Shown here one piece after another: positions 9,312-18,021 of a stretch of 64,000 bases of DNA. The stretch is from assembly GCA_902494345.1 (NCBI GenBank), contig CABUSV010000010.1:1-64000 (forward strand). The letters run 5' to 3'. The translations under genes and the position numbers were made by a program. Every line of letters starts with the position of its first letter. Within the stretch, counting starts at the first letter, position 1. Source of the stretch: an uncultured Collinsella sp. GTDB lineage: Bacteria; Actinomycetota; Coriobacteriia; Coriobacteriales; Coriobacteriaceae. Under the pieces are notes generated by a model that was not told the origin of the DNA, did not search any database, and was given only the letters and a program-made list of their open reading frames with translations.

Positions 9312-9982
9312 TCGCTATCCTCCATAACGTAGCCCTCTCCAATCCGATTGCGAATCGGGTCGTATCCCAAAGCGCTGCGTAGCTTTTTGCGGAGTGACGA
9401 GATGTGAACGCGGATTGCGTTGCTAAAGCTGTTCACGCTGCTATCCCAAACGTGCTCGATAAGCTCCTCTTGGCTTACCGGACGCCCCTGATTAAGCATC
9501 AGGTATTCCAAGATTCCCGTTTCCTTGCGCGTAAGAGATAAAGCCTCGCTGTCCACGGAGGCGATGCGCGCCTTGGCGTCAAAGCGGAGCTTTCCGCAGG
9601 TTAAAACTATGTCGCTTTGTGTAAAGCGTCTGAGGGTAAGGCTGCGGATCCTTGCCGCAAGCTCGTCCAGATGAAACGGCTTGGTGAGGTAATCGTTGGC
9701 GCCGGCATCGAGTCCGGCGACTTTATCGGATACTTCGCCACGCGCGGACAGAATCAGTACCTTGGTCTCGCAGTCGGTTTTCCTAAGTTCCCTGAGCACG
9801 GTCATGCCGTCGATACGGGGAAGGTTGAGGTCGAGTACTACGAGGTCGAAGGCCTCAATGTCCAGTAGGTCGAGCGCCTCCTGTCCGTCGTGACAGTAGT
9901 CGACGCTGTACGCCAAGTTTCGCAAGCTGCGTGCGATTGCATCGCACAGTGCTCGCTCGTCTTCGACGATCAAAATACGCAT
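9308..9982 (-). CDS. OmpR/PhoB-family response regulator
   Basis: 224-aa two-component regulator. The receiver has the acidic pair in VEDE, the phosphoacceptor Asp in VVLDLNLP and the conserved Lys in TKPFHLDEL. The C-terminal winged helix includes LTRKETGILEYL and RVHISSLRKKL. The start is the ATG giving MRILIVEDE; a few extra codons upstream are open. It is the first gene of a two-gene operon with the kinase at 8160-9311, and is divergent from the redox cluster that starts at 10073, whose promoter region it shares. Confidence 0.92.
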   Translation of the reverse strand: MRILIVEDERALCDAIARSLRNLAYSVDYCHDGQEALDLLDIEAFDLVVLDLNLPRIDGMTVLRELRKTDCETKVLILSARGEVSDKVAGLDAGANDYLTKPFHLDELAARIRSLTLRRFTQSDIVLTCGKLRFDAKARIASVDSEALSLTRKETGILEYLMLNQGRPVSQEELIEHVWDSSVNSFSNAIRVHISSLRKKLRSALGYDPIRNRIGEGYVMEDSE

Positions 9983-10072
9983 AACAGTCTCCCTGCACAT
10001 TTCAAATCGCGCTTAACACGGATTTTATAGTCGATATGGTCCAATGGTCGCGTAACGAAAGGAGTGGTCGAG

Positions 10073-10219
10073 TTGTTCAAAGCGGTAAAACCCGTGGTAC
10101 AGGTCGCTTTGTTGATCGTCGGAATCACCATGGTGTGCTTTGGTGTTATGCGTGGCGAGGCGGATGCCGTGCTGGCCAAAGCGATTAGGCTGTGCTTGGA
10201 GTGTATCGGAATTGGATAA
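10073..10219 (+). CDS. CD1871A-family CXXC small membrane protein
   Basis: 48-aa protein starting at TTG, eight bases after AAAGGAG. It has one hydrophobic helix (VALLIVGITMVCFGV), then RGEADAVLAKA and the terminal motif CLECIGIG. The single-helix plus C-terminal CLECIG layout is that of the CD1871A family, which is found next to NapH-like iron-sulfur proteins and TlpA-like thioredoxins, as here. The stop codon overlaps the TTG start of the next gene (TTGGATAA), so translation is coupled. Its likely role is to pass electrons across the membrane to an extracytoplasmic disulfide reductase; this is inferred from context. Confidence 0.85.
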   Translation: MFKAVKPVVQVALLIVGITMVCFGVMRGEADAVLAKAIRLCLECIGIG

Positions 10220-11114
10220 AAGAGAAAACACTGCGTCGCATGTTTTGGCCCGATTTCGCGGATTCATTCAGGCGGCGGCGACGCTGGTCACCAATATTCA
10301 CCTGCCAAACTTTGTCAAAGGAAGCATCTATCAGGGCGCGGGAAAAACAGTCTGCGTACCTGGACTTAATTGCTATTCGTGCCCTGCGGCATCGGGTGCG
10401 TGCCCCATCGGGTCGTTCCAGTCGGTGGTAGGTTCATCCAAGTTCAACTTTTCTTACTATGTTACCGGTACGCTCATTTTGCTCGGCGTGCTGCTGGGAC
10501 GATTTGTATGCGGGTTTTTGTGCCCGTTTGGCTGGCTGCAGGAACTGCTTCACAAGATTCCCGGCAAAAAGCTTTCGACAAAAAAGCTCAAGGCGCTTAC
10601 GTATATCAAATACTTCGTGCTGCTGTTTGCTGTGGTATTGCTGCCTGTGCTGGTGGTCAACGACCTGGGGATGGGAGATCCGTTCTTTTGCAAATACATC
10701 TGTCCGCAGGGCGTGCTCGAGGGCGCCATTCCGCTGGCCATTGCCAATACCGGCATTCGATCTGCGTTGGGACATCTCTTTACTTGGAAACTTGCCGTTC
10801 TCATTGCCGTGGTAGTGCTGAGCGTTTTGTTCTACCGCCCCTTCTGCAAATGGATTTGTCCACTCGGCGCATTCTATGCGCTCATGAATAAGGTGTCCCT
10901 ACTGGGGATCCGGGTCGATGCATGCAAATGTGTCTCGTGCGGCAAGTGCTCAAAGGTTTGTCAGATGGACGTTGATGTGGTCCGCGCGCCCAATCATGCC
11001 GAATGCATCCGGTGCGGAAAGTGCATCGGGGCCTGTCCCGTCGATGCCATCAGCTATCGCTACGGCCTGGATGTGTCGGCGGAAAAGCTCCCCTTGACCG
11101 CCGATAAAAAGTAA
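10212..11114 (+). CDS. NapH/CcoG-like membrane 4Fe-4S ferredoxin
   Basis: 300-aa membrane iron-sulfur protein starting at TTG, overlapping the previous stop. Several hydrophobic helices are interleaved with the paired NapH motifs CGFLCPFGWLQ and CKWICPLGAFY, plus a central CKYICPQG. The C-terminus has a two-cluster ferredoxin domain with CVSCGKCSKVC and CIRCGKCIGACP. Such proteins move electrons from cytoplasmic donors across the membrane. With the CXXC peptide before it and a thioredoxin-like lipoprotein after it, it likely powers reduction of exported disulfides or methionine sulfoxide. No MsrAB gene is in this window. Confidence 0.9.
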   Translation: MDKRENTASHVLARFRGFIQAAATLVTNIHLPNFVKGSIYQGAGKTVCVPGLNCYSCPAASGACPIGSFQSVVGSSKFNFSYYVTGTLILLGVLLGRFVCGFLCPFGWLQELLHKIPGKKLSTKKLKALTYIKYFVLLFAVVLLPVLVVNDLGMGDPFFCKYICPQGVLEGAIPLAIANTGIRSALGHLFTWKLAVLIAVVVLSVLFYRPFCKWICPLGAFYALMNKVSLLGIRVDACKCVSCGKCSKVCQMDVDVVRAPNHAECIRCGKCIGACPVDAISYRYGLDVSAEKLPLTADKK

Positions 11115-11143
11115 ACAAGCTTCGACAAAACGGAGGAATGACC

Positions 11144-12115
11144 ATGAAGCTTTCTAAGATTGCGGCCCTGTTTATGGTGCCGGTATTGGCCTTGTGCCTT
11201 GTGGCATGCTCGGCGCCCGGTGGCAATGCGAGCGAATCTGCGAGCTCCGATCCTAAGATCGCAGAACTCACTGCGCAGAAGCCGACCAATGCCGACGAGG
11301 CCGCCGAGTTGTATGCAAAACTCATGCAGAAGGAGAACGATATCTTTTCGAGTGATAACGCGCTCTGGGAAAAGGTATTCAATGCGGCAAATAAAGACTC
11401 GGCAATGATTGAGGATGGCAGCAATTACGGCGATTTCCTGCTCAAGACCATCGATGGTGCCAAGGATGAGTTCACGGCGGATGAGCTTAAGACGCTCAAG
11501 GCCGGTGCACAGCAGATCAAGGAGATCGAGGACAAGCTCGAGAGCCTGGAGAAGGAGTTCCCCGGCTGTGGAAGCACGCCGAGTGCAGGCGAGAGCGTCG
11601 ACGCTTCGACCGCTGGCATGACGGCTGGTGCCAATGCTTCGAGCGAGGCGACGAAGTTCCCCAGCTTTACGGGCAAGGACCTGGATGGCAACGACGTGAA
11701 CAGCGACGAGCTGTTCTCTAAGAACAAGGTCACCGTCATGAACTTCTGGTTCACTACTTGCAAGCCGTGCGTGGGCGAGCTGGGCGATCTTGAGAAACTG
11801 AATCAGGAGCTTGCCAAGAAGGGCGGCCAGGTCGTGGGCGTCAATTCCTTTACGCTCGATGGCAACAAGGGCGAGATTGCAGATGCCAAGGACGTGCTGA
11901 GCAAGAAGGGCGTGACGTATAAGAACATCTGGTTCAAGTCGGATAGCGAGGCCGGTAAGTTCACGTCAAATTTGTTCTCGTTCCCGACAACGTATGCCAT
12001 CGATCAGAATGGCAACATCGTAGGGGAGCCCATCGTGGGAGCCATCAGCTCCGCCGAGCAGCGCGCAGCACTCAACAAACTTATCGACCAGGCGATTGCG
12101 AATAGCGAGCAGTAA
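11144..12115 (+). CDS. TlpA-like thioredoxin lipoprotein
   Basis: 323-aa lipoprotein. The start chosen is the second of two close ATGs, seven bases after GGAGG. The signal peptide ends in the lipobox LVAC. The N-terminal half (to about residue 165) is a charged helical region not seen in simple TlpA proteins. The C-terminal half is a thioredoxin fold of the AhpC/TSA-TlpA group: FPSFTGKDLDG, the active site FTTCKPCVGEL and the cis-Pro segment SFPTTYAID. It would act as an outward-facing disulfide reductase, recharged by the NapH-like protein and the CXXC peptide of the same operon. Confidence 0.9.
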   Translation: MKLSKIAALFMVPVLALCLVACSAPGGNASESASSDPKIAELTAQKPTNADEAAELYAKLMQKENDIFSSDNALWEKVFNAANKDSAMIEDGSNYGDFLLKTIDGAKDEFTADELKTLKAGAQQIKEIEDKLESLEKEFPGCGSTPSAGESVDASTAGMTAGANASSEATKFPSFTGKDLDGNDVNSDELFSKNKVTVMNFWFTTCKPCVGELGDLEKLNQELAKKGGQVVGVNSFTLDGNKGEIADAKDVLSKKGVTYKNIWFKSDSEAGKFTSNLFSFPTTYAIDQNGNIVGEPIVGAISSAEQRAALNKLIDQAIANSEQ

Positions 12116-12194
12116 AAAACACGTAAAGCATCGCGATGATCGTGCGCCGCTGTGCGAAGTAGTCCGCTACCTTTCAAGATAAGCTCCACCATAT

Positions 12195-12222
12195 AGAGGT
12201 CCCACTCGGGACCTCTTCTTTT
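12195..12222 (+). terminator. Rho-independent terminator of the redox operon
   Basis: Stem AGAGGTCCC with GGGACCTCT, 4-nt loop, followed by TCTTTT. It lies 80 bp after the thioredoxin gene. Confidence 0.8.
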
Positions 12223-12369
12223 GGGCGCCGTCCCGTTCGTTTTTTGATGCGGTTCCCTACATTCCTCACTGGCGTCGGTGAAAAATGGGGATAGAGTAGG
12301 ACAAACGCGTCGAATACGAACGGCGGGGGAGAGCGGGCGAGTGCGCCCGCGTGGGAGAGGTTGCCGTCC

Positions 12370-15300
12370 ATGTTGGAGCTCAAAGGTATTTGCAAAAGGT
12401 ACGTTACGCAGTCGTTTACGCAGGTGGCGCTCGACAGCGTGAGCCTGTCTTTTCGGGATAACGAGTTCGTGGCCATTCTGGGACCTTCGGGGTCGGGCAA
12501 AACTACGATGCTCAACGTTATCGGTGGGCTCGATCATTTCGATTCTGGCGACCTGCTGATCGACGGTATTTCGACCAAGGATTTTCACGATCGCGATTGG
12601 GATGCCTACCGCAACAACCGCATCGGCTTTGTGTTCCAAAGCTATAACCTCATTCCGCATCAGACCATTTTGGAAAACGTGGAGCTGGCGCTCACGCTCA
12701 CGGGCGTGGGACACGCCGAGCGCCGCCAGCGTGCGCGCGAGGCGTTGGAGAAAGTCGGCTTGGGCGAGCACGTGAACAAGCGCCCGAGCCAGCTTTCGGG
12801 TGGACAGATGCAGCGCGTGGCCATCGCCCGTGCTCTGATCAATGATCCCGAGATTGTGCTGGCCGACGAGCCGACCGGCGCTTTGGATTCAACGACGTCC
12901 GTACAGGTCATGGACCTGCTCAAGGACGTGGCGCGCGACCGCCTGGTCATCATGGTCACGCACAATCCCGAGCTGGCGTACCAGTACGCTACGCGCATCG
13001 TCAATCTAGCGGACGGCAAGATCACCGACGATTCCGACCCTTTCGATGTCGCCGACGCCACGCGCCGCGAGGCCAAGCCTACGCGCAAAACCTCGATGAG
13101 CTTTGTGACGGCGCTGGGGCTTTCTGCTCGAAACCTCATGACCAAGAAGGGCCGCACGGCCATGACTGCCTTTGCGGGCTCGATTGGCATTATCGGTATC
13201 GCGGCGATTCTGGCGCTGTCCAATGGTGTAAACGGCTACATCAAAAAGGTCGAGGAGGATACGCTCTCGAGCTACCCGCTTACGATCTCCAGGCAGGACT
13301 ACGACCTGTCGTCCATGATGGGCGGACAGGGGGCCGCGGATGACGATACGTCCAAGAACGAGGGTTCGTCCGACGACGGCACCGACGGCAAGGCTCAGGG
13401 AACCGATAGGATCCCTGTGGTCACGGCCGTAAAGGATATGTTTGCGAGCGTTAAGTCCAACGACATGAAGAGCTTTAAGGCATGGCTCGATGCCGGTGGC
13501 GACGGCATCGATAAAGAGGTCAACGCCATTCAGTACGGCTACGGTGTATCGCCGGTTGTCTATCGTGCCGGCAAGGGTGACGAGAAACCCGTTCGGCTGG
13601 TGCCCAATGCCATGACCGAGGCCATGAGCGGAGGCGCGAGCTCGGCGGCAACGGTGAGCATGGAATCCATGGGAACCTCGGTCTTTAACGAGATGATTGA
13701 AGACCAGAGCCTGCTCGACAGCCAGTACGATGTCGTCGCCGGTCATTGGCCCACGTCCGCAAACGAAGCCGTAATGGTGCTTTCGAGCCGCGGTACGGTG
13801 GGCGACTATACGCTCTACAGCATCGGTGCGCTGGATATCGATGAGCTCAACGACCTGGTTAACAGCGCCATGACGGCTGACGGTAAGATCGAAACTCCCG
13901 AGACCGGCGCCGACTTTACCTACGACGATGCGCTGTCCACGACGTTTAAGGTGCTGTCGCCGGCCGATGCCTATCGCAAAAACGAAGAGACCGGCATGTG
14001 GACCGACATGTCTGACGACGCCGACTTTATGGCTGCCAAGGTTGCCGACGGTATTGACGTGCACATTGTGGGCGTGGTGCGACCTAACGAGACGGCCAAT
14101 GCGAGTGCGTTGTCTCCGGGCATTGCCTATACGCATGCACTGACTCGCCAGCTTATGGAGCGCGCCGCCGATTCGCAGATTGTGCAGGAGCAACTCGCCC
14201 ACCCCGAGACGGATGTTTTTACGGGCAAAACCTTCGACGAACTGCAAGGCGAGGCCAAGCAAGGCGTGGATCTGGGCAGCATGTTCAGTGTGGACGAGGC
14301 GGCGCTCAAGAGCGCGTTCTCGTTCGATACGTCTGCGCTTTCGGGTGCGGCCGGCGGTATGGACCTGTCGGGTCTTGACTTGTCCGGGCTGGACATTGAC
14401 CTTTCGGGCGTTGGCAAGGACATCGACTTCAGCGACATCATGGCAAAAGCGCCAACCCCAGATTTCTCGGGTATCTTTGACGGTCTGGAACTCACGCCCG
14501 AGCAAATGCAGCAGGTGGGAACACTAGCCAACCAGCTGTTTGAGGGCTTTTTGCAGTCTGATCAGTTTAAGGCGCTGTCGCCCGAAGATCTTAAGGACGC
14601 GTCAAAGCTCTCTGCCGCATTCTCGACGTATCTTGAGAATGATGACACAGCTCAGCAAATCCTGGCCCAGCTCAAAGCGCTCGGCGGCGATGCCCTGGCC
14701 GAGCGTCTGCAGCAGGCGATGAGCGACTATGTGCAAAAGCAGCTGGCTCCGTATCTGCAGCAGGCTATGGATCAGGTGATGAAGGCAATCAGCGAGCAGA
14801 TAGCGTCGACGGTATCATCCCAGCTCAAGGCGGGCGCGGCAGGGCTTATGGACCAGGTGGCGACGCAGATGTCTTCGAGTTTTGAAAACCTGGCGGGCGC
14901 CATGCGTGTGGATGCGAGTGCCTTTGCTCGTGCCATCCATTTCAACATGGACGCCGAGGACCTGAGTTCGCTCATGATGAGCTATGCCAAGGCGTCGAAG
15001 CTCACCTACGACAACAATCTGACCACGTTGGGCTATGCGGATGAGGCAGACCCCATCTCGGTCAAGATTTTCCCGCGCGACTTTGAGGCCAAGGAGCGCG
15101 TGCTCGATCACATCGACGCGTACAACAAGCAGGTCAAAGCCTCTGGCCACGATGAACAGGCAATCTCATACACCGACTACATGGGCATCATCATGGGTTC
15201 GGTGACCGACATCGTGAACACCATCAGCTTGGTGCTCATCGCATTCGTGAGTATCAGCCTGGTGGTGAGCTCCATCATGATCGGCATCATCACCTACATC

Positions 15301-15624
15301 AGCGTGCTGGAACGCAAAAAGGAGATTGGCATCCTGCGCGCGATCGGCGCGTCGAAGCGCAACGTGGCCAACGTATTCAATGCCGAGACATGTATCGAGG
15401 GCCTCATTGCCGGCGTCTTTGCTATTGTCGTCGTGGTGGCCGTGAGCTTTCCGGTTAATGCCTGGGCGCTTGCTGCCAAACAGGTACCCAATCTGATGAG
15501 CCTGCCCGTGCAGGATGCGCTGGTGCTCATCGCCATTTCGGTACTGCTAACGGTCGTCGCCGGTCTGCTACCGGCCCGCAGTGCATCCAAAAAAGACCCC
15601 GTAGAAGCCCTGCGCTCTGAATAA
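12370..15624 (+). CDS. Fused ABC transporter, ATPase plus FtsX-like permease
   Basis: 1084-aa MacB-type protein. Residues 1-230 are an ATPase: Walker A GPSGSGKT, signature LSGGQMQRVAIARAL, Walker B VLADEPTG and an H-loop THNPE. A first transmembrane helix (about 260-285) is followed by a large extracytoplasmic domain of about 650 residues, rich in Asp, Ala and Gly. This domain includes a Leu/Asp/Ser repeat (DLSGLDLSGLDIDLSG) and a long Gln-rich helical stretch. Three C-terminal helices with ILRAIGASKRNVANVFNAE form the FtsX domain. MacB-like pumps couple ATP hydrolysis to mechanical work outside the membrane; the substrate is unknown. The start is the ATG nine bases after GAGAGG. Confidence 0.9.
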   Translation: MLELKGICKRYVTQSFTQVALDSVSLSFRDNEFVAILGPSGSGKTTMLNVIGGLDHFDSGDLLIDGISTKDFHDRDWDAYRNNRIGFVFQSYNLIPHQTILENVELALTLTGVGHAERRQRAREALEKVGLGEHVNKRPSQLSGGQMQRVAIARALINDPEIVLADEPTGALDSTTSVQVMDLLKDVARDRLVIMVTHNPELAYQYATRIVNLADGKITDDSDPFDVADATRREAKPTRKTSMSFVTALGLSARNLMTKKGRTAMTAFAGSIGIIGIAAILALSNGVNGYIKKVEEDTLSSYPLTISRQDYDLSSMMGGQGAADDDTSKNEGSSDDGTDGKAQGTDRIPVVTAVKDMFASVKSNDMKSFKAWLDAGGDGIDKEVNAIQYGYGVSPVVYRAGKGDEKPVRLVPNAMTEAMSGGASSAATVSMESMGTSVFNEMIEDQSLLDSQYDVVAGHWPTSANEAVMVLSSRGTVGDYTLYSIGALDIDELNDLVNSAMTADGKIETPETGADFTYDDALSTTFKVLSPADAYRKNEETGMWTDMSDDADFMAAKVADGIDVHIVGVVRPNETANASALSPGIAYTHALTRQLMERAADSQIVQEQLAHPETDVFTGKTFDELQGEAKQGVDLGSMFSVDEAALKSAFSFDTSALSGAAGGMDLSGLDLSGLDIDLSGVGKDIDFSDIMAKAPTPDFSGIFDGLELTPEQMQQVGTLANQLFEGFLQSDQFKALSPEDLKDASKLSAAFSTYLENDDTAQQILAQLKALGGDALAERLQQAMSDYVQKQLAPYLQQAMDQVMKAISEQIASTVSSQLKAGAAGLMDQVATQMSSSFENLAGAMRVDASAFARAIHFNMDAEDLSSLMMSYAKASKLTYDNNLTTLGYADEADPISVKIFPRDFEAKERVLDHIDAYNKQVKASGHDEQAISYTDYMGIIMGSVTDIVNTISLVLIAFVSISLVVSSIMIGIITYISVLERKKEIGILRAIGASKRNVANVFNAETCIEGLIAGVFAIVVVVAVSFPVNAWALAAKQVPNLMSLPVQDALVLIAISVLLTVVAGLLPARSASKKDPVEALRSE

Positions 15625-15625
15625 T

Positions 15626-15653
15626 GCGACAAAGGGACAGTCCCTTTGTCACA
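15626..15653. repeat. Dispersed palindrome, ACAAAGGGAC type
   Basis: GACAAAGGGAC and GTCCCTTTGTC are separated by one base just after the ABC gene stop. Related palindromes occur at 21810 and 22124. The family is repeated and intergenic; here it could also serve as a terminator. Confidence 0.7.
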
Positions 15654-15724
15654 TTGAGACCCTTGCGAAAACGGGGTCTAATTACCGTTCGGCAGGTTAA
15701 GAACTCCCTCTCCCCGCTTAATGC

Positions 15725-15767
15725 TTGACGAAGAGTCCTCTGGTTTATATACCTATCGGTAGGCATA
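15725..15767 (+). promoter_or_regulatory. Promoter and TetR-type operator of the first MFS gene
   Basis: TTGACG at 15725 and TATACC at 15748 are separated by 17 bp. The -10 is overlapped by the inverted repeat in TACCTATCGGTAGGCATA (15750-15767). Similar CGGTAGG palindromes sit in front of the deiminase operon, so both are probably bound by the TetR protein encoded at 17219-17797. Confidence 0.65.
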
Positions 15768-15799
15768 TAGGATGTATTGCCGATAGAAATGGAGCAACC

Positions 15800-17080
15800 A
15801 TGACTCTCACCACACCAGCCAAAAAAGATTGTCTCCGTGAAAGCGGCGCATTTGCTTGGGTCGTCGTTATTGCACTCGGCTTAATGTCCGCCGGAACAAC
15901 TGGCACATATAGCATTATTGCCGGCTCATTCGTTGCTCCAGTATGTGAAGATCTGGGCTTTGACTACACTTCTTTTTCTTTCTATTTCACCGCGATTCTT
16001 CTTGGCCTTGCGCTTGGGCTTCCGCTTTTGAGTCGCTTCATTCCAAAAGTAATCGGCAAACCATGGCATATTTGCATTGAACTCGTCCTTATTGCCGCCG
16101 GCGCCGCAATGGCGTTCTACACCGAGGTCTGGATGTTCACCGTCTCCGCCGCAGTGATCGGCATCTGCTTTTCGTTTACAACGGGCGTCTGCATGTCCGA
16201 TGTCATTGACCAATGGTTCAGCAAATCGTCCGGTCTCGCCATCGGCCTCGCTTGGGGCGTTAATTCTCTCTGCACGCTGTTATTGAGTCCTGTCATTACA
16301 CTGGTCATCGAGCAGCAAGGCTGGCGTACGGGATACATCGTGCTTGCGGCCGTTTCTGCAGCTATGATTTTGCCTGCAAGCGCATTTATCATTCGCCTTA
16401 ACCCCTCTGATCGCAATATGCTTCCGTACGGAGAGACCGCCTCCGAAACCCATGAGAGCTGCAGCGCCGATGAGCAGGAAGATGTCCTTTCGGGCATGGC
16501 ACTCCGCGATGCCGCGAAAACGCCGTCTTTTATTCTCTGTGTCCTCTTGCTTTGCGTGGCGCAGCTCACCTGCTGCATGAACCAGCTGTTTCCAACCTAT
16601 GCAAGCGAGGTCGGTTTCAATCCTATCGTAGGAAGCTTAATGGTCTCGGCAGCTTCACTCTCCGATATCTTCCTAAATCCCTTCGTGGGCAAAACATGCG
16701 ACAAGCTTGGCGCTATTAAAGCAACGGTCGCATGGACAGGTGTCAGCATTCTTTCATTCCTGCTTCTTATCATTGGCGGAAGCAATGAGACCGTTTCCAT
16801 CATTGCAGCTGGTGTAAACGATGTCATGTTCGCCATCGTTGGAACCGCAATGCCGATGCTTCTCCTCTCGCTCTTTGGATCACGCGATTTTGGAAGGATC
16901 TATTCGATCGTTTGCTCAGCGGGCTATGTCGTCGGTGCTTTTGGAATGCCGGTCATGATGAAGGTTTACGGCATGGCAGGGTCATTCCAGGGAGTATTTA
17001 TCTTCTGCATTGCCTGCAACCTTATGATTGCTGCGTTTGCTATCGTTTCCGGCTTTCTCAATAAGGCTGCTGAAAAGTAA
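15800..17080 (+). CDS. MFS transporter, paralogue 1
   Basis: 426-aa twelve-helix permease of the major facilitator superfamily. The start is an ATG six bases after GGAG. The first helix reads WVVVIALGLMSAGTTGTYS, and the sequence is closely similar along its whole length to the second MFS protein at 20460-21725, sharing for example SAGTTG, AFYTEVWMF, TTGV-MSDVIDQWF and CCMNQLFPTYASEVGF. The two flank a TetR gene and a deiminase/carbamoyltransferase pair. They likely move the guanidino substrate and/or a product of that pathway. It is closest in style to the OFA/monocarboxylate branch, but the substrate is inferred only from context. Confidence 0.88.
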   Translation: MTLTTPAKKDCLRESGAFAWVVVIALGLMSAGTTGTYSIIAGSFVAPVCEDLGFDYTSFSFYFTAILLGLALGLPLLSRFIPKVIGKPWHICIELVLIAAGAAMAFYTEVWMFTVSAAVIGICFSFTTGVCMSDVIDQWFSKSSGLAIGLAWGVNSLCTLLLSPVITLVIEQQGWRTGYIVLAAVSAAMILPASAFIIRLNPSDRNMLPYGETASETHESCSADEQEDVLSGMALRDAAKTPSFILCVLLLCVAQLTCCMNQLFPTYASEVGFNPIVGSLMVSAASLSDIFLNPFVGKTCDKLGAIKATVAWTGVSILSFLLLIIGGSNETVSIIAAGVNDVMFAIVGTAMPMLLLSLFGSRDFGRIYSIVCSAGYVVGAFGMPVMMKVYGMAGSFQGVFIFCIACNLMIAAFAIVSGFLNKAAEK

Positions 17081-17115
17081 TAAGCGCCGATTTGCATCGG
17101 CATAGATTGCCATGC

Positions 17116-17160
17116 AACAGGGGTCGACTCCAAGCCAGACTGGAGTCGACCCCTGTTTTC
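17116..17160. terminator. Strong bidirectional terminator between MFS and tetR
   Basis: A 17-bp perfect stem, AACAGGGGTCGACTCCA with its complement, 8-nt loop, then TTTTCGTTTT. It separates the convergent MFS and TetR genes. Confidence 0.85.
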
Positions 17161-17218
17161 GTTTTAAAGGTTGCCCGCAGGCACCATGGGTGCCAACATG
17201 CGCTTCAGCTTGGCTGGT

Positions 17219-17797
17219 TTATTTGAACATAAGCTCGACTATTCCCGCCCAAACCGCTTTCTCATCAATATCCTCACCTTGAGCGACCGTATTGCTTGCT
17301 CCCTCCAGAACGGTATAAAGAATTTGTACGTAGAGCATTACGTCGGCGCTATCGGAAAACGCGCCAATCTCTACACCATGAAGAAGGATGTCTTTAAGCG
17401 CATCCATGGTTCGTTTGGTCGCCGTCGCTTGACGTTCCTGAACTGCAGGAATTCGATTTGCTTGAACGCTAACCTCGGCCAGCACGCGCCGGCGCTTTTC
17501 ATCGCTTCGATAGCCACCTATAACTGAATTGCCGAGCTCGATAAGCGCGGCCTTGAACCCGTCCCTATCGACTATTAGCGAGTAGTCGCGCTGATAGTCA
17601 ATGGTCGGAAACATGCTGTCCAAGAGCGTAGTGAAAATCTCCTCTTTTGAGGGAAAGTAGTAGTACACCGACGGCTTGGATATACCGACAAAGTCGCAAA
17701 TCTTTCCGATAGACGCTTTGTCATAACCGACTTCTGCCACAAGATCGTACATTGCGTCCAATATTTTTTTTCTTGTGCTCACGCTGCATTTCTCCAT
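17219..17797 (-). CDS. TetR-family repressor
   Basis: 192-aa regulator. The N-terminal helix-turn-helix reads ILDAMYDLVAEVGYDKASIGKICDFVG, of which YDKASIGKICDFVGISKPS is the recognition core, followed by VYYYFPSKEEIF. The C-terminal about 140 residues form the helical ligand-binding and dimer domain. It is divergent from the deiminase operon and convergent with the first MFS gene. Matching palindromes occur in both promoters (15750-15767 and 17873-17944), supporting local control of both transcription units, probably released by the pathway substrate. Confidence 0.9.
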   Translation of the reverse strand: MEKCSVSTRKKILDAMYDLVAEVGYDKASIGKICDFVGISKPSVYYYFPSKEEIFTTLLDSMFPTIDYQRDYSLIVDRDGFKAALIELGNSVIGGYRSDEKRRRVLAEVSVQANRIPAVQERQATATKRTMDALKDILLHGVEIGAFSDSADVMLYVQILYTVLEGASNTVAQGEDIDEKAVWAGIVELMFK

Positions 17798-17872
17798 TGC
17801 AAATCACTTCCGCACTACCAACATTATTAAGGATGGCAACGGAACATCAATTCGTGTCCAAACATGACCACT

Positions 17873-17944
17873 ATATACGGCGAACGGTATGTATCAGTAG
17901 GCGAGCGGCAATTATTCAAAATTATCTACCGAACGGTAGGTATA
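17873..17944. promoter_or_regulatory. Two TetR-type operators upstream of the deiminase operon
   Basis: CTACCGAACGGTAG (17926-17939) is a clean inverted repeat continuing into GTATA. A second, weaker copy, TACGGCGAACGGTA, lies 50 bp upstream. Both resemble the operator before the first MFS gene. Confidence 0.65.
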
Positions 17945-18021
17945 GTAGTACTATAGCAGGTGAAACCCCGCTATTGTCGCGGCCGGACAGCATCGCGGGA
18001 AACCCGACGGAAGGACCAACC

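Noticed and set aside
13006..14505. 499-codon minus-strand frame inside the ABC transporter gene
   Set aside because: His/Arg-rich translation with no family features and full overlap with a well-supported gene.
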